Assembly: GCA_964472195.1 (NCBI GenBank)
Contig: CAYYJH010000029.1
Span: 1-32,107, forward strand
Origin: BS750m-G4 sp964472195
Lineage (GTDB): Bacteria; Bacteroidota; Ignavibacteria; Tepidaquicellales; Tepidaquicellaceae
Direction: 5' to 3'
DNA length: 32,107 nt
The position numbers and the translations under genes are program-made. The notes under the pieces were generated by a model that saw only the letters and a list, made by a program, of their open reading frames with translations, searched no databases and was not told the DNA's origin. Shown here in pieces: positions 15,493 through 24,424 of this stretch. Position 1 is the stretch's first letter, and each line of letters starts with the position of its first letter.

Positions 15493-16233
15493 ATGACAGA
15501 CAATTCGAACATTTCCCTTTCTGTTTTTTTCCCCGCATACTATGATGAAATGAATATTGCAAAGGTTGTTGATAAAGCTGTGGATGTCCTTGAATCTTTG
15601 CAATTGAAAGATTATGAAGTGATTATTATTGAAGATGGCAGCCCCGATAAGACTGGTGAAGTTGCTGATAAACTTGCCGAACATCATGGAAAGGTGCGGG
15701 TGATACATCATAAAACAAATATGGGGTATGGAGCAACGTTGAAGGATGGGTTTAATAATGCAAAGTTTGAGTATGTGTTTTATTCTGATGGTGACAACCA
15801 ATTTAATCTTGATGAACTGAAGAAATTTATGGCTCTTATACCGTATTCAGATATTGTTGTTGGTTATAGAAAGCAAAAAGAGTATTCTTTTTATCGTAAA
15901 TTTACTTCGCTGTGTTACAATTATTTGCTAAAAGCTCTTTTTGATATTAGGTTCTGGGATATTGATTGTGCGTTTAAATTATTCAAAACCGATCTATTTA
16001 AGAAAATTACAATCGAATCGAATGATGCTTTTATAGATGCTGAAATAATTATAAAGGCGAAACTTTTGGGTTATACATCAACAGAATTAGGCGTTGAGCA
16101 TTATCCAAGGATAGACGGTATCTCAACAGGGGCGAGACCTTCTGTTATTTTTAAAACGCTAAAGGAAATTTTTAAATTCAGGAAAGTGTATTTGAAAGAA
16201 GTGAAAAAGATCAAAGAGTCTTCAAATGTATAA
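15493..16233 (+). CDS. Family 2 glycosyltransferase, dolichyl/polyprenyl-phosphate sugar synthase-like
   Basis: Cytosolic GT-A enzyme resembling DPM1-type synthases that move a sugar from a nucleotide onto polyprenyl phosphate. Motifs: SVFFPAYYDEMNI (10-22), EDGS (47-50), NMGYGATLKDGF (76-87), the metal site DGD (99-101) and the late DAEIIIKAKLLGY segment. The C terminus (GISTGARPSVIFKTLKEIFKFRKVY) is an amphipathic or membrane-proximal tail; there are no transmembrane helices. Together with the epimerase and the GT-C enzyme just upstream it makes a plausible lipid-linked-sugar pathway. Its stop is 2 bases from the stop of the convergent methyltransferase. Confidence 0.87.
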   Translation: MTDNSNISLSVFFPAYYDEMNIAKVVDKAVDVLESLQLKDYEVIIIEDGSPDKTGEVADKLAEHHGKVRVIHHKTNMGYGATLKDGFNNAKFEYVFYSDGDNQFNLDELKKFMALIPYSDIVVGYRKQKEYSFYRKFTSLCYNYLLKALFDIRFWDIDCAFKLFKTDLFKKITIESNDAFIDAEIIIKAKLLGYTSTELGVEHYPRIDGISTGARPSVIFKTLKEIFKFRKVYLKEVKKIKESSNV

Positions 16234-16235
16234 CA

Positions 16236-16916
16236 CTATTTTACGGCTAATACGTAGTATTGTCCTCCGATAGGTATAAATCCTAAATATTTTTCCAAGA
16301 ATCTTAATCCACTAAGGAAAGCCGGGAAAAACAGAGCGTAGTTTTTCTTTTGCAATTTTAGTCCAGCAGTTTTAATAAGCTCCAATGATTCTTTGGGTTT
16401 CAAAAGAATTGCATCTTTGTCGAATACACAATTATTTACAAAATGTCTTGTAACGGGATTGTAAGGGTTGTGTTCGAATATAACAAGAGTTCCTTTATTT
16501 TTTAAGAGACTGTAAATGTTGTTGATGGTTTTATTTCTCATGGATGGTTGAATATGATGGAATACACATGAAACAAAGATCAAATCAAACTCACCATAAT
16601 GCTTTTCAATTTCCTCATCATTAATCTCAAAAAACATAGCCTGTGGATTTAGATTGTATGAAATTTCGAGACTCTTCTTTGAAATATCACAGCCATAAAC
16701 GTCAGCCTCAGGAAAGAACTCCTGGAAATATTTTACATTTCTTCCTATACCACATCCGTAATCAAGTATCGAAGCAGGTTCGTTAGTCAGTATTTCTTTA
16801 ACTACTTTAGATTTGTACTCTGCAAAATAACTGTTCTTTTCTCCGAATAATTCCAGATCTTTTTCAATAATATCATTGTATTCTTCCGCGTGTAAATCAA
16901 AATTTATTTTCTCCAT
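16236..16916 (-). CDS. Class I SAM-dependent methyltransferase
   Basis: Rossmann-fold methyltransferase. The SAM-binding motif I is ILDYGCGIGR (about 51-60), the acidic ribose-binding loop is YGCDIS, and the post-motif segment is FVSCVFHHI. The C terminus has a hydrophobic, possibly membrane-associated stretch (LFFPAFLSGLRFLEKYLGF), as in methyltransferases acting on lipid-linked or cell-surface substrates. I prefer the ATG ending at 16916; a TTG one codon upstream (16919) is also open. It lies 50 bases downstream of copA on the same strand and converges on the GT2 gene. Substrate unknown; the location suggests glycan modification. Confidence 0.85.
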   Translation of the reverse strand: MEKINFDLHAEEYNDIIEKDLELFGEKNSYFAEYKSKVVKEILTNEPASILDYGCGIGRNVKYFQEFFPEADVYGCDISKKSLEISYNLNPQAMFFEINDEEIEKHYGEFDLIFVSCVFHHIQPSMRNKTINNIYSLLKNKGTLVIFEHNPYNPVTRHFVNNCVFDKDAILLKPKESLELIKTAGLKLQKKNYALFFPAFLSGLRFLEKYLGFIPIGGQYYVLAVK

Positions 16917-16966
16917 CAATATTTTTATCTAATATATTTAAATTTTCAAGGTGAGAAATATTTACT

Positions 16967-19222
16967 TTAAAACTTGTCGATATTAACATACTTTAACCTA
17001 AGTGAGTTTCCTACAACAGTTATTACATCACTGAATGCCATAAACAGAGCAGCCATCACCGGACTTACAACAATTCCGATTGGTGAAAAAATACCGGCTG
17101 CTGCGGGAATTGCTATTACATTATAGAAGAAAGCCCAGAAGATATTTTGTTTAATGATTCTAACAGTTTTTCCAGAAATAGTAATCGATTTGATTAGATT
17201 TCTAAGGTCACCTTTTACAAGTATAACATCTGAAGATTCAATGGCAATATCCTGACCAGTTCCAATAGCAACTCCAACATTTGCTCTTGCTAAAGAAGGT
17301 GCATCGTTAATACCGTCACCAACCATAGCAACATTTTTATTTTCGGCTTGTAGCTTTGATACGATTTTTTCTTTTTCATCAGGCATCGTTTTATAAGAAT
17401 AGTTTTCGATTCCTAAATCAACTGCAATTTTTTGAGTTGTCTTTTGATTATCACCTGATATCATGAACAAATTAAAATTCCTGCTTTTCAATTTCTTTAC
17501 TATCTCTTTTGATTCTGTTTTCAAGTTATCCTCAAACTCAATCATTCCTGCAATCTTTTTATCGATGCTGATAAACAAACGATTTCTATTAACGGTATGC
17601 AGCATTGGATCAATCTTTATGCTTTTGCTTTCTAATAGATTAGCATTCCCTATGTGAACGGTCTTGTTGTTTACTACAGAACTTATGCCCATTCCATCTT
17701 CATTTTTTAAATCTTTTACATCATGAAGAACTTCAATATTGTGCTCTATACAATAATTGCTTATTGATTTAGCAATTGGGTGATTGGAATATTTCTCAAC
17801 GGAAAATGCATAACGCATCATATCCTCTTCGGATAATCCATTAAAAGATTTTATGTCCTTTACATGCATCTCGCCGGTTGTAAGCGTTCCTGTTTTATCG
17901 AAACAAACAGTATTGATTTTATTCATCTTCTCAATTGCTTCAACGTCGTTAAATAATATTCCGTTTTCAGCAGCTCTGCCAACTCCAATAACAACCGCCA
18001 TCGGTGAAGCAAGACCTAGGGCACACGGGCATGCAATTATTAAGACAGCAACTGCGTATAATAAAGAATCTGCAAAATGATCACCTACAATAAAAAACCA
18101 CACCGAAAAAGTAAGAATGGCAATAATAATTACGAGGGGGACAAACACAGCAGAAAGTTTATCGGCAAGCCTTTGAATTTTTGGTTTGGAATTGGATGCT
18201 TCTTTTACAAGGTTAATGATCTTTGATAACATGGTATCTTTACCGACTTTTTCTGGTTTTAATTTAACAAAACCATTTTTAACAACGGTACCACTAATAA
18301 GTTTATCACCTTCTTTCTTTTCAACGGGAAGACTTTCTCCCGTCATTGCACTTTCATCAACCACGCAAACACCTTCAGAAATTACACCGTCGACAGGAAT
18401 CTTATCCCCTGTTTTTATTATTACAATGTCATTTAATTTTACTTTTTTGAATGGGATCGATATCTCTTCACCATTTCTAATTACGGTTACATATTTTGCC
18501 TGGAGGTCTTTTAATTTTTTTATAGAGGTTTGAGTCTTTGATTTAAGTACAGCTTCGAGATAATTCCCAAACAGTATAAATGTAATTATCATTGCTGCAG
18601 TTTCGTAATAGACTTCGTGTGTGTTGTTTAATACAATTATATTAAGGTTGAATAAGTGATTCGCTGAAATAACAATGCTGTAAATATACGATGTCAGAAC
18701 TCCCAGAGTAATTAGAGAATTCATATCAGAAGTCTTATTTTTTAAAGCTGAGACAGCGCCTTTCAGAAATCTATCTCCACACCAAAAAACAACTACGCTG
18801 CTTATAATAAACAAAAAGATCAGTGTTTGCGAGTAAGTAAGGTTGATAAAGTCCAAAAATCTCAAGTGGTCTTTCATGCTTATCGCCATTATTATCGAAG
18901 AAAGAAAAACTGAAGTGATTATTTTATACTTATGAATCTTTAGTTGCTTTTTCTTTTTCAATTCCGCTGATGTTTCATCGTCATCTTCTAAAACATCGTA
19001 ACCTAATTTTTTTATGTATCCTATGATTTCATCTTTTGATATCTTTTTTATATTATAAACGATCACAGCTATTTCTGAAGTAAAATTAACATCTACTGAA
19101 TACACACCATCAGTTTTAGAAAGATATGTTGTAATACTGTTAGCACACCCGACGCAGCTCATTCCGAGTACATCAAGTTCGATCGATTCCTGGTTGTTAT
19201 ATTTTTTCTGTTCTTTTGTCAA
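16967..19222 (-). CDS. copA: Copper-translocating P1B-type ATPase
   Basis: Inner-membrane Cu(I) exporter. One N-terminal heavy-metal-associated domain with GMSCVGC (C23, C26); TGES (294-297) in the actuator domain; the CPC ion site (398-400); the phosphorylated aspartate D442 in DKTGTLT; the SNHPIA motif of the nucleotide domain; and MVGDGINDAP. The penultimate helix has the expected YN. The last helix reads MAFSD (728-732) where Cu(I) exporters usually have MxxSS, so the second serine is an aspartate. Length 751 is normal. The start is TTG; no earlier in-frame ATG is seen and the HMA domain is complete. A perfect 14-bp palindrome lies just upstream. Confidence 0.94.
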   Translation of the reverse strand: MTKEQKKYNNQESIELDVLGMSCVGCANSITTYLSKTDGVYSVDVNFTSEIAVIVYNIKKISKDEIIGYIKKLGYDVLEDDDETSAELKKKKQLKIHKYKIITSVFLSSIIMAISMKDHLRFLDFINLTYSQTLIFLFIISSVVVFWCGDRFLKGAVSALKNKTSDMNSLITLGVLTSYIYSIVISANHLFNLNIIVLNNTHEVYYETAAMIITFILFGNYLEAVLKSKTQTSIKKLKDLQAKYVTVIRNGEEISIPFKKVKLNDIVIIKTGDKIPVDGVISEGVCVVDESAMTGESLPVEKKEGDKLISGTVVKNGFVKLKPEKVGKDTMLSKIINLVKEASNSKPKIQRLADKLSAVFVPLVIIIAILTFSVWFFIVGDHFADSLLYAVAVLIIACPCALGLASPMAVVIGVGRAAENGILFNDVEAIEKMNKINTVCFDKTGTLTTGEMHVKDIKSFNGLSEEDMMRYAFSVEKYSNHPIAKSISNYCIEHNIEVLHDVKDLKNEDGMGISSVVNNKTVHIGNANLLESKSIKIDPMLHTVNRNRLFISIDKKIAGMIEFEDNLKTESKEIVKKLKSRNFNLFMISGDNQKTTQKIAVDLGIENYSYKTMPDEKEKIVSKLQAENKNVAMVGDGINDAPSLARANVGVAIGTGQDIAIESSDVILVKGDLRNLIKSITISGKTVRIIKQNIFWAFFYNVIAIPAAAGIFSPIGIVVSPVMAALFMAFSDVITVVGNSLRLKYVNIDKF

Positions 19223-19227
19223 GATTT

Positions 19228-19241
19228 ATATAAGCTTATAT
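19228..19241 (-). promoter_or_regulatory. 14-bp perfect palindrome just upstream of copA
   Basis: ATATAAGCTTATAT reads identically on both strands and ends 5 bases before the copA start codon. The heptamer CTTATAT is repeated directly beside it (19235-19241 and 19242-19248). It could bind a copper-responsive repressor, but the sequence is nearly all A+T and no regulator gene is adjacent. Confidence 0.3.
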
Positions 19242-19411
19242 CTTATATGTTTATAATGTCGTCTCACTTGTAATAAAGAAAACACGATGGGACAATTTTT
19301 CGTTCGTTTAAAATATGTGATAAATAATGAGTGCGTCAAAAATAAATAAAATATGTTTTATATTCTATCGACAAGTATAACTTAGATGAAAGCTTTGTAT
19401 ACAACAAGCAA

Positions 19412-21235
19412 TTATATTTCAAGTCTTGTAACAACACCATGCAATTTATTATATGGCAATGCATGGAACTGAACGAAATTTGGAGTAATTTTCTTTAAGA
19501 ATGAATATATTTTAAAAGAAAATTTCTTAGCATATATATCTTCAATACCGTAAAAAATTGCTTTTGCGTTGATTTCCTCTTCTTTGAACAATTTAGGTAG
19601 ATCTAAAACTTCCATATAACCAGTTTGTATTTCAAGACCTGATAGACCGATGTCAATATCAGGGACAAACACTTTTTTAATTCCGAAGGGTTCATCCAGA
19701 GTTTTAATGGATACGGAAATGTTATGTTCATATATTATACCGGTTCGTATCATGCAATGAACCATATAAGGAGGTACTATGTATAAATCTTTAGTGAAGA
19801 AAATAGCCGTTCCTTTAATATTATTTTTGAGGTTGTAAATTTGATTATACCCAACAAGAAATGTATCAAGCGGGAGCGGACGAAAAGACTTTTTCATAGC
19901 ACTACTACCTTTTATCCAAACCATAATAATAATAAATGGTATTGCTGCAACAATAATAGATGCATAACCTCCGTGAGGTACTTTATCAAAAACCGCAAGT
20001 AAGAAAATAATATCAACCAAGAACACTATTATTGTTAAGAACATTTTCAAATATTTCTTTTGACGTTGGAATATCCATGCTATAAAAATTGCGCTTATTG
20101 TCATAGTTGCGGTTACTGCAAGCCCGTATGCTGCGGCAAGATTTTCTGAAGCTCTGAAAACAAGAATCATTATTATAACTGCTGCTAACAATCCCCAATT
20201 GACAGCGTTTATATAAATTTGAGATTTTAATTTATAAGAAGTGTATTTCACTTTTAACAAAGGCATTATGTGTATACGTATTCCCTGATAGATAAGCGAA
20301 AAGATAGCACTTATCATTGCTTGCGAAGCAATTATAGTTGCTAATAGTGTTAGAATTAGAAAAGGTATATATAAAAATTCCGCTTGAGATTTAATCATGC
20401 CAAAAAGGAGATTTGTGTCTCCTCCTTGTTCAAATGCAAAAGCACCCTGCCCGAAATAATTAACGACTAATGCTACAAAAACAAAGTACCAGGCATTTTT
20501 AATTGGTTTTCTACCAAGATGTCCCATATCAGCATACAAAGCTTCCCCTCCTGTTGCACATAAGATGACCTCTGAGAGAACAAAGAATCCAGCGAAACCG
20601 TTATTCATAAAAAACTCAATAGCTTTGTGTGGACTCATTGAGATCAGAACTTCAGGACGGTTCATTATAGAAAGCAATCCCGATATAAATAATGAAAGAA
20701 ACCATACAACCATTATCGGACCGAATGATGCAGCAACTTTATCTGTCCCTTTAGATTGAATAGAAAATAATGCAATTGTAATTACAATCGTGATAATGAT
20801 GATTATATTACCATTCAGATGACCAATACCGGGAATCAATTCTAAACCTTCGACAGCAGAGAGAATACTTATTGCTGGAGTAATAACACCATCACCCATT
20901 AACAGGGATATACCAATGTATCCAAGAAACGTAATAAAAACTGCTTTTCTCCCTGATTTGAGAGAGCTTGTAAGAAGTTCTTTTAAAACAATTATTCCAC
21001 CTTCACCGCGTGAACTTAAACTCATTGCAAGAAATGTATATTCAAGTGTTACTAAAACTATTAATGTCCAGAATATTAAAGAGAGAATACCTTCGATATT
21101 ATCGGGAGTAGGTGGTGTAAGAAAAAATATTACGGTTAATGTATAGATAGGACTGGTTCCGATATCACCGAATACCAATCCCATTGCTTTAACTATTGAG
21201 TTTAGAGAAGTACGTGTGTTTTTTTGTTCTTTCAT
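19412..21235 (-). CDS. kup: KUP-family potassium uptake transporter
   Basis: Proton-coupled K+ symporter of the inner membrane. The signature GDIGTSPIYT (23-32) opens the first helix, followed by about eleven more hydrophobic helices to about residue 440 (SSRGEGGI after helix 2 and GDGVITPAISILSAVEGLE are both family hallmarks), then a cytosolic beta-rich tail to 607. Length is slightly under the E. coli protein. It starts with ATG 10 bases after the folP stop, so the two are probably co-transcribed, although no functional link is obvious. Confidence 0.95.
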   Translation of the reverse strand: MKEQKNTRTSLNSIVKAMGLVFGDIGTSPIYTLTVIFFLTPPTPDNIEGILSLIFWTLIVLVTLEYTFLAMSLSSRGEGGIIVLKELLTSSLKSGRKAVFITFLGYIGISLLMGDGVITPAISILSAVEGLELIPGIGHLNGNIIIIITIVITIALFSIQSKGTDKVAASFGPIMVVWFLSLFISGLLSIMNRPEVLISMSPHKAIEFFMNNGFAGFFVLSEVILCATGGEALYADMGHLGRKPIKNAWYFVFVALVVNYFGQGAFAFEQGGDTNLLFGMIKSQAEFLYIPFLILTLLATIIASQAMISAIFSLIYQGIRIHIMPLLKVKYTSYKLKSQIYINAVNWGLLAAVIIMILVFRASENLAAAYGLAVTATMTISAIFIAWIFQRQKKYLKMFLTIIVFLVDIIFLLAVFDKVPHGGYASIIVAAIPFIIIMVWIKGSSAMKKSFRPLPLDTFLVGYNQIYNLKNNIKGTAIFFTKDLYIVPPYMVHCMIRTGIIYEHNISVSIKTLDEPFGIKKVFVPDIDIGLSGLEIQTGYMEVLDLPKLFKEEEINAKAIFYGIEDIYAKKFSFKIYSFLKKITPNFVQFHALPYNKLHGVVTRLEI

Positions 21236-21245
21236 TCCTGCAAGG

Positions 21246-22082
21246 TTAATCTTTCAATTTATCCACTACTCTTACGGCTCTTTTGTTTTCAGCTATATCA
21301 TGTACACGAATAATGTTTGCACCGTTCAGTATCCCAACTGTGTTTGATGCAATCGTTCCATCTAATCGTTCGTTTAAAGAAGTTGGATAGATCTTATCTA
21401 TAAAACTTTTTCGCGAAGTACCGAGTAAGATGGGGTAGTTTAATTCTTTGAATCTTGACAGGTTTTTGATTAGGATTAGATTGTGTTCGAGTGTCTTTCC
21501 AAAACCAATTCCAACATCGATGATAATCTGTTTTATACCGGCATCTTCCGCTATGTTTATGGATTTTGATAAATAATTATAGATTTCTTGTACGATGTCA
21601 TTATACTGAGGATTTGATTGCATGTCTCTCGGAGTACCCTTTATATGCATTAATACGCAGCTAGCGTTATAATGTGCTGTTATTTCCGGCATCTTTTTAT
21701 CGAAATTAAAAGCACTTATATCGTTAACAATAACAGCTCCTTCTTTTAAAGCCTCTTCGGCAACTTCATGTTTGTAAGTATCGATTGAAATCGGTATGTC
21801 TAACCTTTTCTTAAGTTCTGATACGACGGGGATGACCCTTTCTAATTCTTCGTCAACACTAATTTTTTGAGAACCCGGTCTGGTTGATTCACCACCAACA
21901 TCTATGAAATCAGCTCCGTATTTTTCCATCTTCAATACGTCTTCAATTACTTTTTCGATATTAACTTTTCCATCAAAATAAATTCCACCATCTGAAAACG
22001 AGTCAGGTGTTATGTTTACCACACCCATTAAATGTGTTCGCTCAGATAGGTTGTATGTTTTATTACCGAACTTATAGATCAT
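21246..22082 (-). CDS. folP: Dihydropteroate synthase
   Basis: Joins p-aminobenzoate to 6-hydroxymethyl-dihydropterin pyrophosphate in folate synthesis; target of sulfonamides. TIM-barrel motifs: MGVVNITPDSFSDGG (near 19-33), DVGGESTRPGS, VNDISAF, and the C-terminal IRVHDI. Length of about 278 is normal. I prefer the ATG ending at 22082; a GTG three codons upstream (22091) is also in frame but lies inside an inverted-repeat arm and adds no family sequence. kup follows after 10 bases. Confidence 0.94.
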   Translation of the reverse strand: MIYKFGNKTYNLSERTHLMGVVNITPDSFSDGGIYFDGKVNIEKVIEDVLKMEKYGADFIDVGGESTRPGSQKISVDEELERVIPVVSELKKRLDIPISIDTYKHEVAEEALKEGAVIVNDISAFNFDKKMPEITAHYNASCVLMHIKGTPRDMQSNPQYNDIVQEIYNYLSKSINIAEDAGIKQIIIDVGIGFGKTLEHNLILIKNLSRFKELNYPILLGTSRKSFIDKIYPTSLNERLDGTIASNTVGILNGANIIRVHDIAENKRAVRVVDKLKD

Positions 22083-22088
22083 TGAAAA

Positions 22089-22286
22089 CACAGATTAAAG
22101 GATTTCACTGATTTTATTGATTCCATTCCATGGTTTCGTTGTATAAATAAATCTTTTAAAGTTGAGACTCTTTTCACAAAAATTAAGTAGTAAGACAATC
22201 TCAAGATGAAAGCTTTTAGGTTGATTAGATATAACAAGTTATTTCACATAATAATCAAAGTAATCTGAGTAATCAATTAATCAGTG
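22089..22286. repeat. 198-bp segment bounded by imperfect 34-bp inverted repeats with 8-9-base periodic GATT units
   Basis: The left arm (22089-22122, plus strand) contains GATT at 22093, 22101, 22110 and 22119. The right arm (22253-22286) contains AATC at 22253, 22262, 22271 and 22279. Read on the minus strand, the right arm has the same 8-9-9 spacing as the left arm and matches it at 25 of 34 positions by my count, starting CAC(A/T)GATTAA in both. The last four metG codons and its stop lie in the right arm; the left arm ends 6 bases before the folP ATG. No ORF lies between the arms. This looks like a small MITE- or REP-like element, or a bidirectional terminator built from repeats. A 13-of-14 match to the start of the left arm occurs at 24361-24374. 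Confidence 0.45.
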
Positions 22287-24291
22287 ATCCGGAGTCTATT
22301 TCTTTATCAACAGTTATCAAAGTTAAATTTTTACCTTTCTTTGCTGCAAGGAGCATTCCTTCGGATTTAATACCCATTAATTTTGTTGGCTTTAGGTTAT
22401 CGACTACTACAATTAATTTACCGAGTAAATCTTCCGGCTTGTAATATTCAGCTATTCCTGCAACGATCTGTTTCTCGTTATCTCCGACTTTTATTCGGAG
22501 CCTTATAAGTTTCTTACTCTTCTCTACATTTTCACAATTGATTACTTCTGCAACTTTCAGGTGAATCTTACTGAAATCGTCTATCGTGATAAAATTGTCT
22601 TCTTGAATTTCTTCCATACCCGATGGATTTATTACTGCTTGAATGTGTTTGTCATCGATTTGAGGGAATAAGATTTCAATCTCGCCTAATTTATCATTCG
22701 GTTTTAAGCAGATCTCCCCAGCTTTATTCCAGGTAAAATCTTTTTTGTCTTTATTTAGAATTTTCAAGATCCTGTCGGCGGATGTTGGTAACACCGGTGA
22801 AATTAGAATTGCGAGTGAATGGCAGATCTGTAAACAATTATTAATAACAGTTTCACAACGTTGAGGATTACTCTTTAAAAGAATCCACGGTTCGCAATCG
22901 TTAAAATATTTATTAGCTGCTCTTGCAACGTTCATTGTTTCGTTTAATGCATCTTTAAATCTGAATTTTTCATAGCAATCCGATACAATTTTCTTTTGTG
23001 ATTTTATAAAGTTTAAGATTTCATCATCAACTTTTTCAGTTTTGTATCTTTGTGGTACTTTATTATCAAATTTGTTTTTTGTAAAGACAACCGTCCGATT
23101 TATAAAATTTCCCAGTATACCAGCAAGTTCGCTGTTGTTTTTAGATTGCAGATCGGTCCAATTAAAATCAGAATCTTTATTTTCTGGAAGGATTGAAGTT
23201 AAAGTATACCTTACAACATCAGGAGGAAAATCCTTTACGATATCTTTTACTGGAACGCCATGTCCTTTACTCTTTGATTGTTTACCGCCTTCAAGATTCA
23301 GGAATTCATTCGCCGGTACATTGTATGGAAGTATAAAATCCCCGTGTACTTTTAGCATTGCAGGAAATACTATCGCATGAAAAACTATGTTATCCTTACC
23401 GATGAAATGAATCAATTTGGAATCATCACTGCACCAATAATCTTTCCATCCATCCGGATTGCCTTTTTCAATAAACAATTCTTTCGTAGCAGATATGTAA
23501 CCGATAGGAGCTTCAAACCAAACATAAATTACTTTGCCCTCATTATTTTCAAGAGGAACTTTAACACCCCAATCAAGGTCTCTTGTTATAGCCCTGCTTT
23601 TTAATCCCGTCTTGAACCAGCCGTTACAATAATTGATGACATTTGATTTCCAATTCTTTTGTGTATTAATCCATTGTTTTATTTCCGGTTGTAATTTATC
23701 AAGGGGAAAGTAGTAATGAGTAGATTCCTTTACTACTGGAGTATCACCGGAAATTTTTGAACGCGGGTTTATCAATTCAAGCGGTGAAAGATTGCTTCCG
23801 CATTCTTCACACTGATCACCTCTTGCTTCTTCATAACCGCATTTGGGACATGTACCTTCCACAAATCTGTCCGCAAGAAACCTTTTCTCTTTTTCCGAAT
23901 AAAGCTGCTTTTCTTTTTTCTGTATAAGAATACCTTTATTATATAAATTCAAGAAAAAATCCTGAGCTGTTTTCGTGTGGATATCATTTGAAGTCCTAGA
24001 ATATATATCGAATTTGATTCCCAAATCTTCAAATGCTTGTTTGTTCGAAAAGTGATACCTGTCGATTATCTCTTTCGGTGTAACATTTTCTTTTATAGCA
24101 GACATTTCGATTGCTGTACCATATTCATCCGAACCGCAGATGAATATCACATCATCACCAATAAGTCTTTTGTACCGGACAAATATATCCGACGGGAGAT
24201 ACGCTCCTGCAATATGTCCTATGTGTAAATATCCATTCGCATAGGGCAATGCTGCTGTGACTAAATATTTTCCTTCTTCTGATTTTTTCAT
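22273..24291 (-). CDS. metG: Methionyl-tRNA synthetase with C-terminal tRNA-binding domain
   Basis: Class I synthetase charging tRNA-Met. The HIGH motif is at 23-26 (YLHIGHIAG). A zinc knuckle is formed by C148, C151, C161 and C164. The KMSKS loop appears as KQSKS (337-341), with the methionine replaced by glutamine but both catalytic lysines present. The anticodon-binding helical domain (about 390-540) is followed by a C-terminal EMAP-II/OB-fold dimerisation domain (about 570-672, LKVAEVINCENVEKS). Length 672 matches the long form of the enzyme. The last residues are encoded within an inverted-repeat arm shared with the folP upstream region, so the C-terminal S-L-I-N tail may be repeat-derived. 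Confidence 0.97.
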   Translation of the reverse strand: MKKSEEGKYLVTAALPYANGYLHIGHIAGAYLPSDIFVRYKRLIGDDVIFICGSDEYGTAIEMSAIKENVTPKEIIDRYHFSNKQAFEDLGIKFDIYSRTSNDIHTKTAQDFFLNLYNKGILIQKKEKQLYSEKEKRFLADRFVEGTCPKCGYEEARGDQCEECGSNLSPLELINPRSKISGDTPVVKESTHYYFPLDKLQPEIKQWINTQKNWKSNVINYCNGWFKTGLKSRAITRDLDWGVKVPLENNEGKVIYVWFEAPIGYISATKELFIEKGNPDGWKDYWCSDDSKLIHFIGKDNIVFHAIVFPAMLKVHGDFILPYNVPANEFLNLEGGKQSKSKGHGVPVKDIVKDFPPDVVRYTLTSILPENKDSDFNWTDLQSKNNSELAGILGNFINRTVVFTKNKFDNKVPQRYKTEKVDDEILNFIKSQKKIVSDCYEKFRFKDALNETMNVARAANKYFNDCEPWILLKSNPQRCETVINNCLQICHSLAILISPVLPTSADRILKILNKDKKDFTWNKAGEICLKPNDKLGEIEILFPQIDDKHIQAVINPSGMEEIQEDNFITIDDFSKIHLKVAEVINCENVEKSKKLIRLRIKVGDNEKQIVAGIAEYYKPEDLLGKLIVVVDNLKPTKLMGIKSEGMLLAAKKGKNLTLITVDKEIDSGSLIN

Positions 24292-24424
24292 TAAGCAATA
24301 TACCTAATAAATGATTTTTTATAAATGGACTTCATGTCTTCAATACGTTTGATGATATGCCACAGATTGAAGGACTATAATATACGTGAATTATAAAAAA
24401 GGTGTGAATAAATTTAGCGTATAC

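Noticed and set aside
14535..16233. Phage or mobile island origin for the glycosylation genes
   Set aside because: Codon use and AT content resemble the rest of the window and no integrase, transposase or attachment repeats are seen.
22089..22286. CRISPR array reading of the periodic GATT units
   Set aside because: The period is only 8-9 bases with no spacers and no cas genes; the arms are inverted, not direct.
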